Shown: positions 16,898 through 29,015 of the stretch, piece after piece | Layout: each line of letters begins with the position of its first letter | How positions within the stretch are numbered: the stretch's first letter is position 1 | Source: Demequina mangrovi | GTDB lineage: Bacteria; Actinomycetota; Actinomycetes; Actinomycetales; Demequinaceae | DNA: 64,000 nt | Direction of reading: 5' to 3' | NCBI RefSeq assembly: GCF_000759715.1 | Contig: NZ_BBLU01000014.1 | Span: 102,002-166,001, forward strand | Translations under genes and position numbers: made by a program | The notes under the pieces: model-generated | What the model saw: only the letters and a program-made list of their open reading frames with translations | What the model was told of the DNA's origin: nothing | Databases searched by the model: none

Positions 16898-17755
16898 ATG
16901 GCCGAGCCGCTCATCCACGCGCAGGACGTCACGCGCCGCTTCGGCGACTTCACCGCGGTCGACGGGGTGTCCATCTCCGTGGCGGCGGGGGAGATCGTCG
17001 GCCTGCTCGGCGCGAACGGCGCCGGCAAGACCACGCTCATCCGCATGATCCTCGGCCTGCTCCCGCCGTCGGACGGCGCGCTCGCGCTCTTCGGCGCCCC
17101 GCCGTCGCGCGAGGGTCGCGCCCGCCTGGGCTACGTGCCGCAGGGCCTCGGGCTGTGGGACGACCTCACGGTCGCGGAGAACCTCGCCTTCGTCGATCAG
17201 GCCTTCGGGTCGCGTGCGACGGCCGTCCCGGACGCGCTCGCCGGCTCGCGGGACGGGCTGGTCGGCGGCATCGGCCTCGGCCGTCAGCGTCAGCTCGCCT
17301 TCGCCGCCGCGCTGGGGCACGGCCCGGAGCTGCTGGTCCTCGACGAGCCCACCTCCGGCGTCGACCCGCTCTCCCGCGCACGCCTGTGGGACACGGTCCA
17401 CGAGAGCGCCGAGCAGGGCGTCGGCGTGCTCGTCACCACGCACTACATGCAGGAGGCCGAGCAGTGCGACCGGCTGGTGCTGATGTCGCAGGGCCGCGCG
17501 GTGGGCGAGGGGCAGCTCGCGGACATCGTGGCCGGCACCACCGCGCTCGCGGTCCGCACCGAGCGTTGGCAGGACGCGTTCGAGGCGCTGGACCGCGCCG
17601 GAGTGCTGGTGATGCTGTCGGGCACGCACGTCCGGGCGGTCGATGCGGACGAGGTGCGGGTCCGGGCGGCCCTCGGCGGCCTCGCGGCGGAGGTCGAGCC
17701 TGTCGGCGCGACGCTCGAGGAGGCGATGGTCGCGCGCGAGCGCTCCGCCGGCTGA
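16898..17755 (+). CDS. ABC exporter ATPase subunit 2 with degenerate signature motif
   Basis: 285 residues, one base after the preceding stop. Walker A GANGAGKTT (about 41), Walker B LLVLDEPTSG (about 148) and switch His (TTHYMQEAEQ, about 180) are present, but the LSGGQ signature reads GIGLGRQRQ, with the Ser and the first of the paired Gly changed. Because the other subunit has a good signature, the dimer may have one working and one weak ATP site. The C-terminal 70 residues are a small alpha/beta extension. Same operon as the permease. Confidence 0.9.
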   Translation: MAEPLIHAQDVTRRFGDFTAVDGVSISVAAGEIVGLLGANGAGKTTLIRMILGLLPPSDGALALFGAPPSREGRARLGYVPQGLGLWDDLTVAENLAFVDQAFGSRATAVPDALAGSRDGLVGGIGLGRQRQLAFAAALGHGPELLVLDEPTSGVDPLSRARLWDTVHESAEQGVGVLVTTHYMQEAEQCDRLVLMSQGRAVGEGQLADIVAGTTALAVRTERWQDAFEALDRAGVLVMLSGTHVRAVDADEVRVRAALGGLAAEVEPVGATLEEAMVARERSAG

Positions 17756-17841
17756 CGCATCGTCCCCGGTGGGGGAGCCCTTGCGGGCGCGGCGGCGCGT
17801 GCCGCCCGGCGCGGGGGTGCGCGCTGCCTAGGGTGGGCCGC

Positions 17842-18750
17842 ATGACACGACGGATGCGACCCTCCGATGCGGCCCTCGCGCTGTGGCCGGCGGCGCTGCT
17901 GATCGCGATGGGCGTCGCCGGCTTCATCGGCGTGCTGGACTGGGTGGTCGAGAAGGAGGACCTGTTCCTCATCGACGAGCCGCTGCTCGAGCTGCTCGCG
18001 CAGCAGCGGTCGCCGGAGCTCGACACGCTGTTCAACGCGGTGTCGCTGGTCTTCGGGCCCGCGGTGCTGCCGGTCGTGGTGGCCGCGATCGCGCTCGTGT
18101 GGTGGCGCGTGTCCCGCTCATGGTGGGAGCCCGCGCTGCTCGTGGTCGCGATGCTGCTGTCGACTGGGCTCACCGTCGCGCTGAAGTCGCTGGTGGGGCG
18201 TGACCGCCCCGCGGACCTGCTCATGGTGGTGCCCGGCGGCGAGACCTCGGGGTCCTTCCCCTCGGGGCACACGGTGGGCGCGGCGACCCTGGTGCTGGTG
18301 GTCGGCTACCTCCTGTGGCACGAGGACGCCGAGGCGTCGTGGGCGCTCACCGGCTGGGTGGCGGCGTCGCTCCTCATCATCGTCGGGGTCGGCGCGAGCC
18401 GCCTCTACCTCGGCTATCACTTCCTCACCGACGTGCTCGCGGGGCTGTGCGTCGCGCTCGCGGTGCTGGGTGTGGTGGTGGGGGCGGAGCGCTGGCGCGA
18501 CCTCTGGCTCGAGCGGCGCGACCCGCCTGCGCGTCCCACCGCGCTCGCGGTGACCGAGGAGGACCTCGCCTGGGCGCGCGACGGCGCGGACGATGCGGAG
18601 GACGGGGCCCCACGGCGGCCGACCGGGGCTGAGGCGCGCCCCTGCGCGGGGCAGAAGGGCCCGGAGACGAAGGTGCCCCGGGAGGTCGGCTGCGCTGGGG
18701 GGCACCGCGGCCGTCCCTCCCGGGGACGTCTTCGGCGATCGAGGCGGTGA
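17842..18750 (+). CDS. PAP2-family membrane phosphatase
   Basis: 302 residues, six predicted membrane helices. The three phosphatase motifs are complete: KSLVGRDRP (about residue 115), GSFPSGHT (about 136) and SRLYLGYHFLTDV (about 185). Members remove phosphate from lipid phosphates such as phosphatidate or undecaprenyl pyrophosphate at the outer membrane face. After about residue 235 there is a long cytoplasmic tail, acidic then strongly basic (RGRPSRGRLRRSRR), unusual in length and possibly partly read-through. Monocistronic and convergent with the copper protein. Confidence 0.9.
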   Translation: MTRRMRPSDAALALWPAALLIAMGVAGFIGVLDWVVEKEDLFLIDEPLLELLAQQRSPELDTLFNAVSLVFGPAVLPVVVAAIALVWWRVSRSWWEPALLVVAMLLSTGLTVALKSLVGRDRPADLLMVVPGGETSGSFPSGHTVGAATLVLVVGYLLWHEDAEASWALTGWVAASLLIIVGVGASRLYLGYHFLTDVLAGLCVALAVLGVVVGAERWRDLWLERRDPPARPTALAVTEEDLAWARDGADDAEDGAPRRPTGAEARPCAGQKGPETKVPREVGCAGGHRGRPSRGRLRRSRR

Positions 18751-18863
18751 TCCGGCCTCTCGCCTGGTTCAGTGTAGGGCCTGGGATGCCCTCCGGCAAT
18801 GAGGATCGCAACGTTTCTTCCCACGTTTCGCGCGGCGTCTGGGATCGGTCACAGCGGGTGGGC

Positions 18864-19256
18864 TCACGTCACGGTGAACGACACCTCCATGCCGCGCGAC
18901 CGATGGTCGCCGACGGAGCAGTAGAGCGTGTAGGTGCCCGGGTCGAGCACCACCTCGAACGAGGCGGACTCGCCGGGATCGATGACCGCGGTCGCGCCGC
19001 CGGGGTCGCCCTCGAGCACGAGGTCGTGGCTCACGGCGCCGTCGTTGGTGAGCTCGATCGCGACGGTGCCGGAGGGGACCGTCGTGGACGAGAGGCTGTA
19101 CGCGTACTCCGTCGCGGAGACGCTGAGCACCGTCTCCGCGGAGGGCGGCTGATCGTCGAGCGAGGGCACCTCCTCGCCGCCTCCGCACGCGCTGAGCGCG
19201 GCGGCGAGAGCGACGGCCGTGGCGGCGAGCGCCGCGCGGCTGCGGATGATGCGCAT
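18864..19256 (-). CDS. Cupredoxin-like blue-copper lipoprotein
   Basis: 130 residues from ATG 19256 with GGAGG five bases upstream. Lipobox ALSAC gives a lipid-anchored extracellular protein. The beta-sandwich carries the type 1 copper ligands: His in SHDLVLEG, then Cys, His and Met in YCSVGDHRSRGM, a standard Cys-x4-His-x4-Met loop. Such plastocyanin/amicyanin-like proteins move single electrons outside the membrane. No oxidase gene is nearby, so the redox partner is unknown. Confidence 0.88.
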   Translation of the reverse strand: MRIIRSRAALAATAVALAAALSACGGGEEVPSLDDQPPSAETVLSVSATEYAYSLSSTTVPSGTVAIELTNDGAVSHDLVLEGDPGGATAVIDPGESASFEVVLDPGTYTLYCSVGDHRSRGMEVSFTVT

Positions 19257-19352
19257 GGCGACCTCCTGACGCTCCACGGTACGTCGCACGCCGCGCACGT
19301 GCCCGTAACGATTCGGTCACGTCACACAGGGGTGCGGCGGCGGAAAGTTTCA

Positions 19353-19369
19353 GGAATGTAAAACATCCC
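19353..19369 (+). promoter_or_regulatory. Inverted repeat upstream of the oligopeptide importer
   Basis: GGAATGT-AAA-ACATCCC is a 7-3-7 dyad with one mismatch in an AT-rich patch about 100 bases before the binding-protein ATG. It could be an operator overlapping the promoter of the whole importer operon. Confidence 0.35.
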
Positions 19370-19469
19370 TCACCGGCGGTCGCGAGGCCCCTGGTGCGTG
19401 CCAGGATCGCTTGCCACGGCCGACGCGCGCACAGGCGCCGGTCTTCTCTCAACAAGGAGGGCAACACCC

Positions 19470-21143
19470 ATGCGGAACCCGTCCCACCTGCGTCGCACGG
19501 CCATCGTCGCCGGCGTCGCGGCCTCGGCGCTGACGCTCGCCGCCTGCTCCGGCGGCGACTCCGACACCGAGTCGAGCGCGGACGCGACCGGCGGCGCTGT
19601 CGCCGGCGCATCGGAGCCGATCATCATCGGCACCACCGACAAGATCACCACCATCGACCCGGCCGGCTCGTACGACAACGGCTCGTTCGCGGTGATGAAC
19701 CAGGTCTTCCCGTTCCTGCTCAACACCCCGTACGGCAGCCCCGACGTCGAGCCCGACATCGCGGTCTCGGCCGAGTTCACCGCGCCGACCGAGTACACCG
19801 TGGTCCTCAAGGAGGGCCTGACGTTCGCCAACGGCAACGCGCTCACGTCCTCGGACGTGGTCTTCACGTTCGACCGCATGCAGGCGATCTTCGAGTCGGG
19901 CGCTGACGACGGCAACGGCCCGGGCTCGCTGCTGTGGAACCTCGACCACGCCGAGGCCATCGACGACACCACGGTGGTCTTCCACCTGCTGTCGGAGAAC
20001 GACCAGACCTTCGCGCAGATCCTGTCGTCGCCCGCGGGCCCCATCGTCGACGAGGACGTCTTCGCCGCCGATGCGCTCACGCCGGACTCCGACATCGTCG
20101 CGGGCAACGCGTTCGCCGGTCAGTACGTCATCACCGACTACGACCAGAACAACCTCATCAGCTACGAGGCGAACCCCGACTACATGGGTCTGCTCGGCGC
20201 CGCCAACGCGGAGATCGTCGACGTGAAGTACTACGCCGAGGAGTCGAACCTCAAGCTCGACATCCAGCAGGGCAACATCGACGTCGCGTTCCGCTCGCTC
20301 TCCGCGACGGACATCGCGGACCTCCGCGAGGACGAGAACGTCCAGGTCGTCGACGGCCCCGGCGGCGAGATCCGCTACATCGTGTTCAACTTCGACACGA
20401 TGCCGTACGGCGCCACCACGGACGAGGCCGACGAGGCCAAGTCGCTCGCGGTCCGTCAGGCCGTGGCCGACATCGTCGACCGCGAGGAGATCGCCGAGCA
20501 GGTCTACGCCGGGACCTTCACCCCGCTGTACTCCTACGTCCCCGCGGGCCTCACCGGCGCCACCGAGTCCCTCAAGGGCCTCTACGGCGACGGCGAGGGC
20601 GGCCCGGACGCCGACAAGGCGGCCGCCACGCTCGAGGAGGCCGGCGTCGAGACCCCGGTCGCGCTCAGCCTGCAGTACAACCCGGACCACTACGGCTCGG
20701 GCTCGGCTGACGAGTACGCCCTGGTCAAGGACCAGCTCGAGGCCTCCGGCCTGTTCACCGTCGACCTCCAGTCGACCGAGTGGGTCCAGTACGCCAAGGA
20801 CCGCACCGCCGACGTGTACCCGGCCTACCAGCTCGGCTGGTTCCCGGACTACTCGGACGCGGACAACTACCTGACCCCGTTCTTCTACGAGGGCGGCTTC
20901 CTGGGCAACCACTACTCGAACCCGACCGTGGACGACCTGATCGTCGCGCAGGGCACCGAGGTCGACGCGGACTCGCGCACCGCCCTCATCGAGGAGATCC
21001 AGGACACCGTCGCGGGTGACCTCTCGACCCTGCCGCTGCTGCAGGGCGCGCAGGTCGCGGTGACCGGTGTGGACGTCTCGGGTGCTGCGGACACCCTCGA
21101 CGCCTCGTTCAAGTTCCGCTACGCCGCCCTCTCGAAGGGCTGA
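19470..21143 (+). CDS. Oligopeptide ABC importer, substrate-binding lipoprotein
   Basis: 557 residues; AAGGAGG lies about eight bases before the ATG. Signal peptide with lipobox LAAC (Cys about residue 28). The mature protein is of the SBP_bac_5 (DppA/OppA) type: TTDKITTIDPAGSYDNGSF near the start, VFTFDRMQAIF and YFEGG-like FFYEGGFLGNHYSNPTVDDL near the end. It captures peptides or peptide-like compounds outside and passes them to the two permeases downstream. A hairpin separates it from them, so it is likely made in excess. Confidence 0.95.
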   Translation: MRNPSHLRRTAIVAGVAASALTLAACSGGDSDTESSADATGGAVAGASEPIIIGTTDKITTIDPAGSYDNGSFAVMNQVFPFLLNTPYGSPDVEPDIAVSAEFTAPTEYTVVLKEGLTFANGNALTSSDVVFTFDRMQAIFESGADDGNGPGSLLWNLDHAEAIDDTTVVFHLLSENDQTFAQILSSPAGPIVDEDVFAADALTPDSDIVAGNAFAGQYVITDYDQNNLISYEANPDYMGLLGAANAEIVDVKYYAEESNLKLDIQQGNIDVAFRSLSATDIADLREDENVQVVDGPGGEIRYIVFNFDTMPYGATTDEADEAKSLAVRQAVADIVDREEIAEQVYAGTFTPLYSYVPAGLTGATESLKGLYGDGEGGPDADKAAATLEEAGVETPVALSLQYNPDHYGSGSADEYALVKDQLEASGLFTVDLQSTEWVQYAKDRTADVYPAYQLGWFPDYSDADNYLTPFFYEGGFLGNHYSNPTVDDLIVAQGTEVDADSRTALIEEIQDTVAGDLSTLPLLQGAQVAVTGVDVSGAADTLDASFKFRYAALSKG

Positions 21144-21150
21144 CACATCG

Positions 21151-21184
21151 GCGTGCGGGAGGGTCTCACGGCCCTCCCGCACGC
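21151..21184 (+). terminator. Hairpin after the binding protein, probable attenuator
   Basis: GCGTGCGGGAGGG and CCCTCCCGCACGC pair perfectly (13 bp) around TCTCACGG, 8 bases after the binding-protein stop. In ABC importer operons such a structure lowers read-through to the membrane genes and stabilises the upstream message. Confidence 0.8.
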
Positions 21185-21235
21185 CGCTGTCGTCCTCGCA
21201 GTTCATCGGCCCGTCGGGCCAGTCAGGACCCACGC

Positions 21236-22324
21236 ATGACCACCACGTCGGAAGCCCCGGCGAAGCGAGCCGGCGCCCCCCGCGCCTGGGCGAAGAAGCC
21301 CGGAGGCTCGCTCGGCCGCTACATCGCGGTTCGCGCCCTTCTCATCATCCCCACCGTGTTCATCCTGGTGACCACGGTCTTCGTGCTGATGCGCACGACC
21401 GGTGACCCGATCACCGCCGCGCAGGGCGGCCGCCTCCCGGCGGACCAGCTCGCCGAGCGCATCCACGAGGCCGGCTACGACCGGCCCATCCTGGTGCAGT
21501 ACCTCGACTACCTGGGCGGCGTCTTCACCGGCGACTTCGGCACCACGCTGTCCGACCGCCGCGAGGTCACGGACGTCATCGTCCACTTCGGCGCCGCGAC
21601 GCTCGAGCTCGCGTTCTACGCGCTCATCGTCGCCTTCGCGGTCGGCATCCCGCTGGGCCGCCTCGCCGCCTTCCACCGCGACCGCTGGCCCGACGCGGTC
21701 TACCGCATCGGCGCGATCCTCGCGTATGCGACCCCGGTCTTCTTCGCGGGCCTCATCCTCAAGCTCATCTTCTCGGTGTGGCTCGACATCCTCCCGGTCG
21801 CCGGACGCGCGGACACGCGCACCGAGCTCACGCTGTCCCGGCAGGACGGCGCGACCGGGATCTACCTCATCGACGCGATCAAGACGGGCGATCCGGCCGT
21901 GATCGGCAACGTGCTCCAGCACGCGATCCTCCCGGCGCTCGCGCTCGGCCTGCTCACCGCGGGAGTGTTCCTCCGCGTGGTCCGCACCAACGTCATCTCG
22001 ACCTTCGGCGCCGGCTATGTCGACGCGGCCCGCTCGCGCGGCGTCTCCGAGCGCCGCCTTCTGCGCAAGCACGCGTACCGGCCCGCGCTCATCCCGATCG
22101 TCACCGTGGTGGGCCTGCAGATCGCGCTGCTGCTCGGCGGCGCGGTCCTCACCGAGACCACGTTCGAGTGGAAGGGGCTGGGCTTCCAGCTCTCGCAGTA
22201 CCTGCAGGCGCGCGACTTCGTCGCCGTCCAGGGCATCGTCGTGGTCCTCGCGGTCATCGTGGCCATCACCAACTTCATCGTCGACATCATCGCGGCGCTC
22301 ATCGACCCGAGGGTGAGGTACTGA
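21236..22324 (+). CDS. Oligopeptide ABC importer permease (DppB-like)
   Basis: 362 residues. After a charged 25-residue N-tail there are six membrane helices. The BPD_transp_1 coupling motif EAA is visible as YVDAARSRGVSERRLLRKHA (about residues 260-279), and the typical C-terminus VDIIAALIDPRVRY ends the protein. It pairs with the DppC-like subunit, which starts one base after its stop. About 50 residues longer than E. coli DppB because of a periplasmic loop. Confidence 0.94.
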   Translation: MTTTSEAPAKRAGAPRAWAKKPGGSLGRYIAVRALLIIPTVFILVTTVFVLMRTTGDPITAAQGGRLPADQLAERIHEAGYDRPILVQYLDYLGGVFTGDFGTTLSDRREVTDVIVHFGAATLELAFYALIVAFAVGIPLGRLAAFHRDRWPDAVYRIGAILAYATPVFFAGLILKLIFSVWLDILPVAGRADTRTELTLSRQDGATGIYLIDAIKTGDPAVIGNVLQHAILPALALGLLTAGVFLRVVRTNVISTFGAGYVDAARSRGVSERRLLRKHAYRPALIPIVTVVGLQIALLLGGAVLTETTFEWKGLGFQLSQYLQARDFVAVQGIVVVLAVIVAITNFIVDIIAALIDPRVRY

Positions 22325-22325
22325 C

Positions 22326-23398
22326 ATGGCCTCCGCCGCCGCCACCGCCCCCGCGGCCACCGCATCGTCCCGTCCGTCCCGCTGGACCCGGCTCCCCGTG
22401 ATCTCGCAGCTGCGTCAGAGCGTGGGCCTCCAGCGCGGCATGCTCGTCGCGGGCCTGGTGCTCACCGGGATCTTCCTGCTCACCGCGCTGCTCGCGCCGA
22501 TGCTCGCGCCGTACGGCTTCTCGCAGCTGCGCGACGAGGACGGCAGCTTCGGCTCGCTCCAGGAGCCGTCGAGCGCGCACCTGCTCGGCACCACCGTGGG
22601 CGGCTACGACGTCCTGTCGCGCCTCATCTGGGGCTCGCGCACGGCGCTGCTCGTCATCATCGTCGCGGTCGCCGCCTCGATCCTCGTCGGCGTCACGCTC
22701 GGCCTCATCTCCGGCTACTTCGGCGGCTGGCTCGACCGGGTGCTCGTGGTGATCGCCGATGCGATCTACGCGTTCCCGTCGCTGCTGCTCGCGATCGTGC
22801 TCGCGATCGTCATCTCGGGCGGCCAGTCGAGCATGTGGGGAGGCATCCTCGCGGCCGCGCTGTCGATCACGGTGATCTTCATCCCGCAGTACCTCCGCGT
22901 CACGCGCGCCGAGGTGATCCGCATCAAGTCCGAGGCCTTCGTCGAGTCGGCGCGCGTCATCGGCGCGAGCCACGCGCGGATCATGATCCGTCACGTGCTG
23001 CGCAACTCGACTCGGACGATGCCGCTCATCCTCACGCTCAACGCCTCCGAGGCGATCCTCACGCTCGCGGGCCTGGGCTTCCTCGGCTTCGGCATCGAGC
23101 CGACCGCGGCCGCCGAGTGGGGATACGACCTCAACAAAGCCGTCTCCGACGTCACCTCCGGCATCTGGTGGACCTCGGTGTTCCCCGGCATGGCGATCGT
23201 GCTCGTGGTGCTGGGACTCACGCTCGTGGGCGAGAGCCTCAACGACCTCTCCGACCCGCGCCTGCGCAAGCGCGCCGCGGGCGCCGAGCCCGTCGAGGAC
23301 CTCGGGGTCGACCTCGGGGACGATGCCCCGGTCGCGCCGGGCGCACCCGCCGGGGCTCCCGAGCCCGCCGCACCCGCCGCCGCGAAGGAGGCCTCCGC

Positions 23399-23402
<4 letters not shown>
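22326..23402 (+). CDS. Oligopeptide ABC importer permease (DppC-like)
   Basis: 358 residues with an N-terminal OppC-type segment and six helices. The substrate-side motif HLLGTTVGGYDVLSRLIWGS (about 87-106) and the EAA loop AFVESARVIGASHARIMIRH (about 205-224) are clear. The C-terminus has an extra Pro/Ala/Glu-rich tail of about 40 residues that is not part of the fold. Its stop overlaps the ATPase start (ATGA). Confidence 0.94.
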
Positions 23403-25081
<1,679 letters not shown>

Positions 25082-25110
25082 CGCGGGCCGTCTCGCCGGC
25101 CCTCCTCCGG

Positions 25111-25243
25111 CCGGGACGCTCACCACGCTTTTCGAGCGTCTTTCGCGTCCTGCGGGACGATCATCTGCAGCGTCCGTGCGGCACTGCAGATGATCGTCCC
25201 GTGTCACGCCGTAGTGGCCGAGAAAGCGTGGTGGGTGTCCCGG
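25111..25243. repeat. 133-bp nested inverted repeat between convergent genes
   Basis: Inner arms GGGACGATCATCTGCAG (25154-25170) and CTGCAGATGATCGTCCC (25184-25200) pair perfectly over 17 bp around a 13-base loop. Outer arms CCGGGACGCTCACCACGCTT (from 25111) and AAGCGTGGTGGGTGTCCCGG (to 25243) pair with two mismatches, and the parts between are diverged inverted copies. It sits in the gap between the ABC importer (+) and acs (-). It may end transcription in both directions, and its organisation resembles a small palindromic mobile-type repeat. Confidence 0.7.
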
Positions 25244-25285
25244 CGGCGCGCGGGCGGGGAGGGCAGGCGGAGGTGCGGCGGCGGG

Positions 25286-27283
<1,998 letters not shown>

Positions 27284-27400
27284 GGGCGCCACCCTAGGAC
27301 CAAGGTCCCGAGCGTGTGAAGCGTTTGTAAGAGGGCCTGGTAGAAGCCCGGTGGGCGGCCCCGCCGCGCGCATCGTGCCCGCCCGTGCGACGCTGGATCG

Positions 27401-27676
27401 ATGAGCGCTCCAGAGGGATACGACTTCCGCACCCGGACCAACGGCGAGGTGCACATCTTCCATCACGGCAAGCTCGCGAAGATGCTCCGCGAGGGCCCCG
27501 CGGAGGAGTTCCTGGCGGCGGTGAAGGACGGCGACGCGCAGCTCGTCATGGCGTCCGCCGCGGGCAACGACGGCCAGGGCGGAGGGGTCCAGGGCTCGGC
27601 CTCGGGGCCCGGCACGCACCTGCACGGGAACGGCGAGGCGCACGGTCACCAGGAGTTCCGCCGCAAGAGCGGGTGA
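27401..27676 (+). CDS. Small hypothetical protein
   Basis: 91 residues starting MSAPEGYDFRTRTNGEVHIF. The N-terminal 55 residues look globular (HHGKLAKMLREGPAEEFLAA); the rest is Gly/His-rich and probably flexible (GTHLHGNGEAHGHQEFRR). The His cluster could bind metal, which is a guess. No membrane segment. It is divergent from acs with a 117-base gap. Similar small proteins seem widespread in actinobacteria but I know no function. Confidence 0.75.
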   Translation: MSAPEGYDFRTRTNGEVHIFHHGKLAKMLREGPAEEFLAAVKDGDAQLVMASAAGNDGQGGGVQGSASGPGTHLHGNGEAHGHQEFRRKSG

Positions 27677-27705
27677 CCGCGTGACCGTCTGAGCGGCCCG
27701 GGGGT

Positions 27706-28665
27706 CTACTCGACGGTGAACTCGGCCGCGAGCGAGATGGCGACGGCGGGCGGGGTGTCCGCGATGTACTCGACCGGCACCTCGCGCTCGAGCACCTCGG
27801 CGAGCACGTCCTCGGGGACGTCGCAGCTGCGCGACAGGAGGTTGCCGTCGCCGTCGACCTGATCCGTGCAGTGCTCCTGCACGCGCGCATCCTCGTAGAG
27901 CGCGGTGTAGCCGATGTTGTACTGGAGGCCGGCGAGCCCCGTGATGCCCTCCTCGGACAGCACGCGCGCGATCGCGGCGGGCTCGCCGAGGATGATCGGC
28001 GAGTACTGGTACACGCGGTAGGTGCCCGCCGGGAGCTGCTCGTGCTGCGCGTTGAACGCGGCCGTCTCCGCCTGCTTGGCCGCGATCTCGTCCTCGGTCG
28101 CGGTGGACCAGTCGAAGCCCTCCCAGATGCTGTTGAGCTCGTCCGCGACGTCGCACAGCGTCGAGCCGGTGAACTCGACGTTGTTCTGCGTGAGCGTGGT
28201 CTCGCCCGGGGTCGCGACGAAGTACTCGGGCACGAACTCGGCGCCCCACCCGGGGGTGACCACCACGTCGTCGCGGGTGACGATGATGCTGCCCTCGGAG
28301 GCGAGGAAGCCCAGGCCCGCGGTCTCGGTCGTGTAGCCGGGTACCACCGTGACGGTGTCGACGCCGGACACCTGGCGCAGCGAGGCGTCGACCTTGGGCA
28401 GCACGCCGTTCGCGGTGTCCGAGCTCGGGGTCCAGGTCTCGCCGCACGCGGGGGCGTCGAACAGCCCGTCGACCGACGCCTCCACCTCGGAGAGGCGGAA
28501 GGTCAGCGCGACCGTCTCACCGCTCGTGGTCTCCGTGGGGACCGAGGTCTGTTGGGGGTCGGGCGTGTCCTGCGACGCCTTCCACGCCTTGACGCCGAAC
28601 CATCCTGCGGCGGCGGAGGCGAGCGCGACTGCGATCGCCGCAAGGGCGAGAAGGAACTTGCGCAT
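27706..28665 (-). CDS. Membrane-anchored hypothetical protein
   Basis: 319 residues. An N-terminal helix (about 3-24, LLALAAIAVALASAAAGWFG) anchors or exports the protein. After a short Pro/Thr linker comes a mainly extracellular domain with three or four Cys (ACGETW, TLCDVAD, EHCTDQ, RSCDVPE). The middle region (about 165-220) is charged and helical, EDEIAAKQAETAAFNAQHEQ. No family recognised with confidence; the arrangement recalls DUF4230-type proteins but I cannot confirm it. A 33-residue membrane peptide gene lies upstream on the same strand. Confidence 0.75.
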   Translation of the reverse strand: MRKFLLALAAIAVALASAAAGWFGVKAWKASQDTPDPQQTSVPTETTSGETVALTFRLSEVEASVDGLFDAPACGETWTPSSDTANGVLPKVDASLRQVSGVDTVTVVPGYTTETAGLGFLASEGSIIVTRDDVVVTPGWGAEFVPEYFVATPGETTLTQNNVEFTGSTLCDVADELNSIWEGFDWSTATEDEIAAKQAETAAFNAQHEQLPAGTYRVYQYSPIILGEPAAIARVLSEEGITGLAGLQYNIGYTALYEDARVQEHCTDQVDGDGNLLSRSCDVPEDVLAEVLEREVPVEYIADTPPAVAISLAAEFTVE

Positions 28666-28821
28666 CGAAATCCTCGGCAGGGGTGGGGCTCCGCCCGCCG
28701 GCGACGCGAGGGGCTGCAGCGAGGATACGTCATCTGAGCGGTCTGTCCGAAGCGGCTCGCCCGCCCGTCAGGGCCTCGGCGCGCGAACGCGCGGTGCGCG
28801 GTTCCGAGGGATGCGCGTGCG

Positions 28822-28923
28822 TCAGAGGGGCGCGGCGGCGACGCTGTCCCAGAGCCAGCCGGCCCCGAATCCGAGCGCGAGGCCGACCACGCCGACGAGC
28901 GCGCCCACGAGTGTCTTGTTCAT
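28822..28923 (-). CDS. 33-residue membrane microprotein
   Basis: From ATG 28923 the peptide starts MNKTLVGALVGVVGLALGFG, continues AGWLWDSVAAAPL and ends at TGA. It is a single hydrophobic helix with a Lys at the N-terminal side. A G-rich stretch (GGGGGG, four bases before the ATG) can act as ribosome binding site. All codons but one end in G or C. It lies between the HAD phosphatase and the anchored hypothetical, all on the minus strand. It could be a membrane peptide of regulatory type; function unknown. Confidence 0.5.
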   Translation of the reverse strand: MNKTLVGALVGVVGLALGFGAGWLWDSVAAAPL

Positions 28924-29015
28924 GCGACCCCCCGGTCGTTCTGCTGTGCCGTGTGGTCGCGCGTGCTGTCGCATTCGCGCCTTTCACGGCACCCCCTGAG
29001 GGGACGGTATCGCGT

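Noticed and set aside
11655..17755. A biosynthetic gene cluster around the two ABC exporters
   Set aside because: No synthase, synthetase, lanthipeptide or tailoring genes lie between or around them in the window.
18751..18863. Terminator or small gene between the PAP2 and copper-protein genes
   Set aside because: I found no clear hairpin and no start with ribosome binding site; only a partial ACGTTT repetition.
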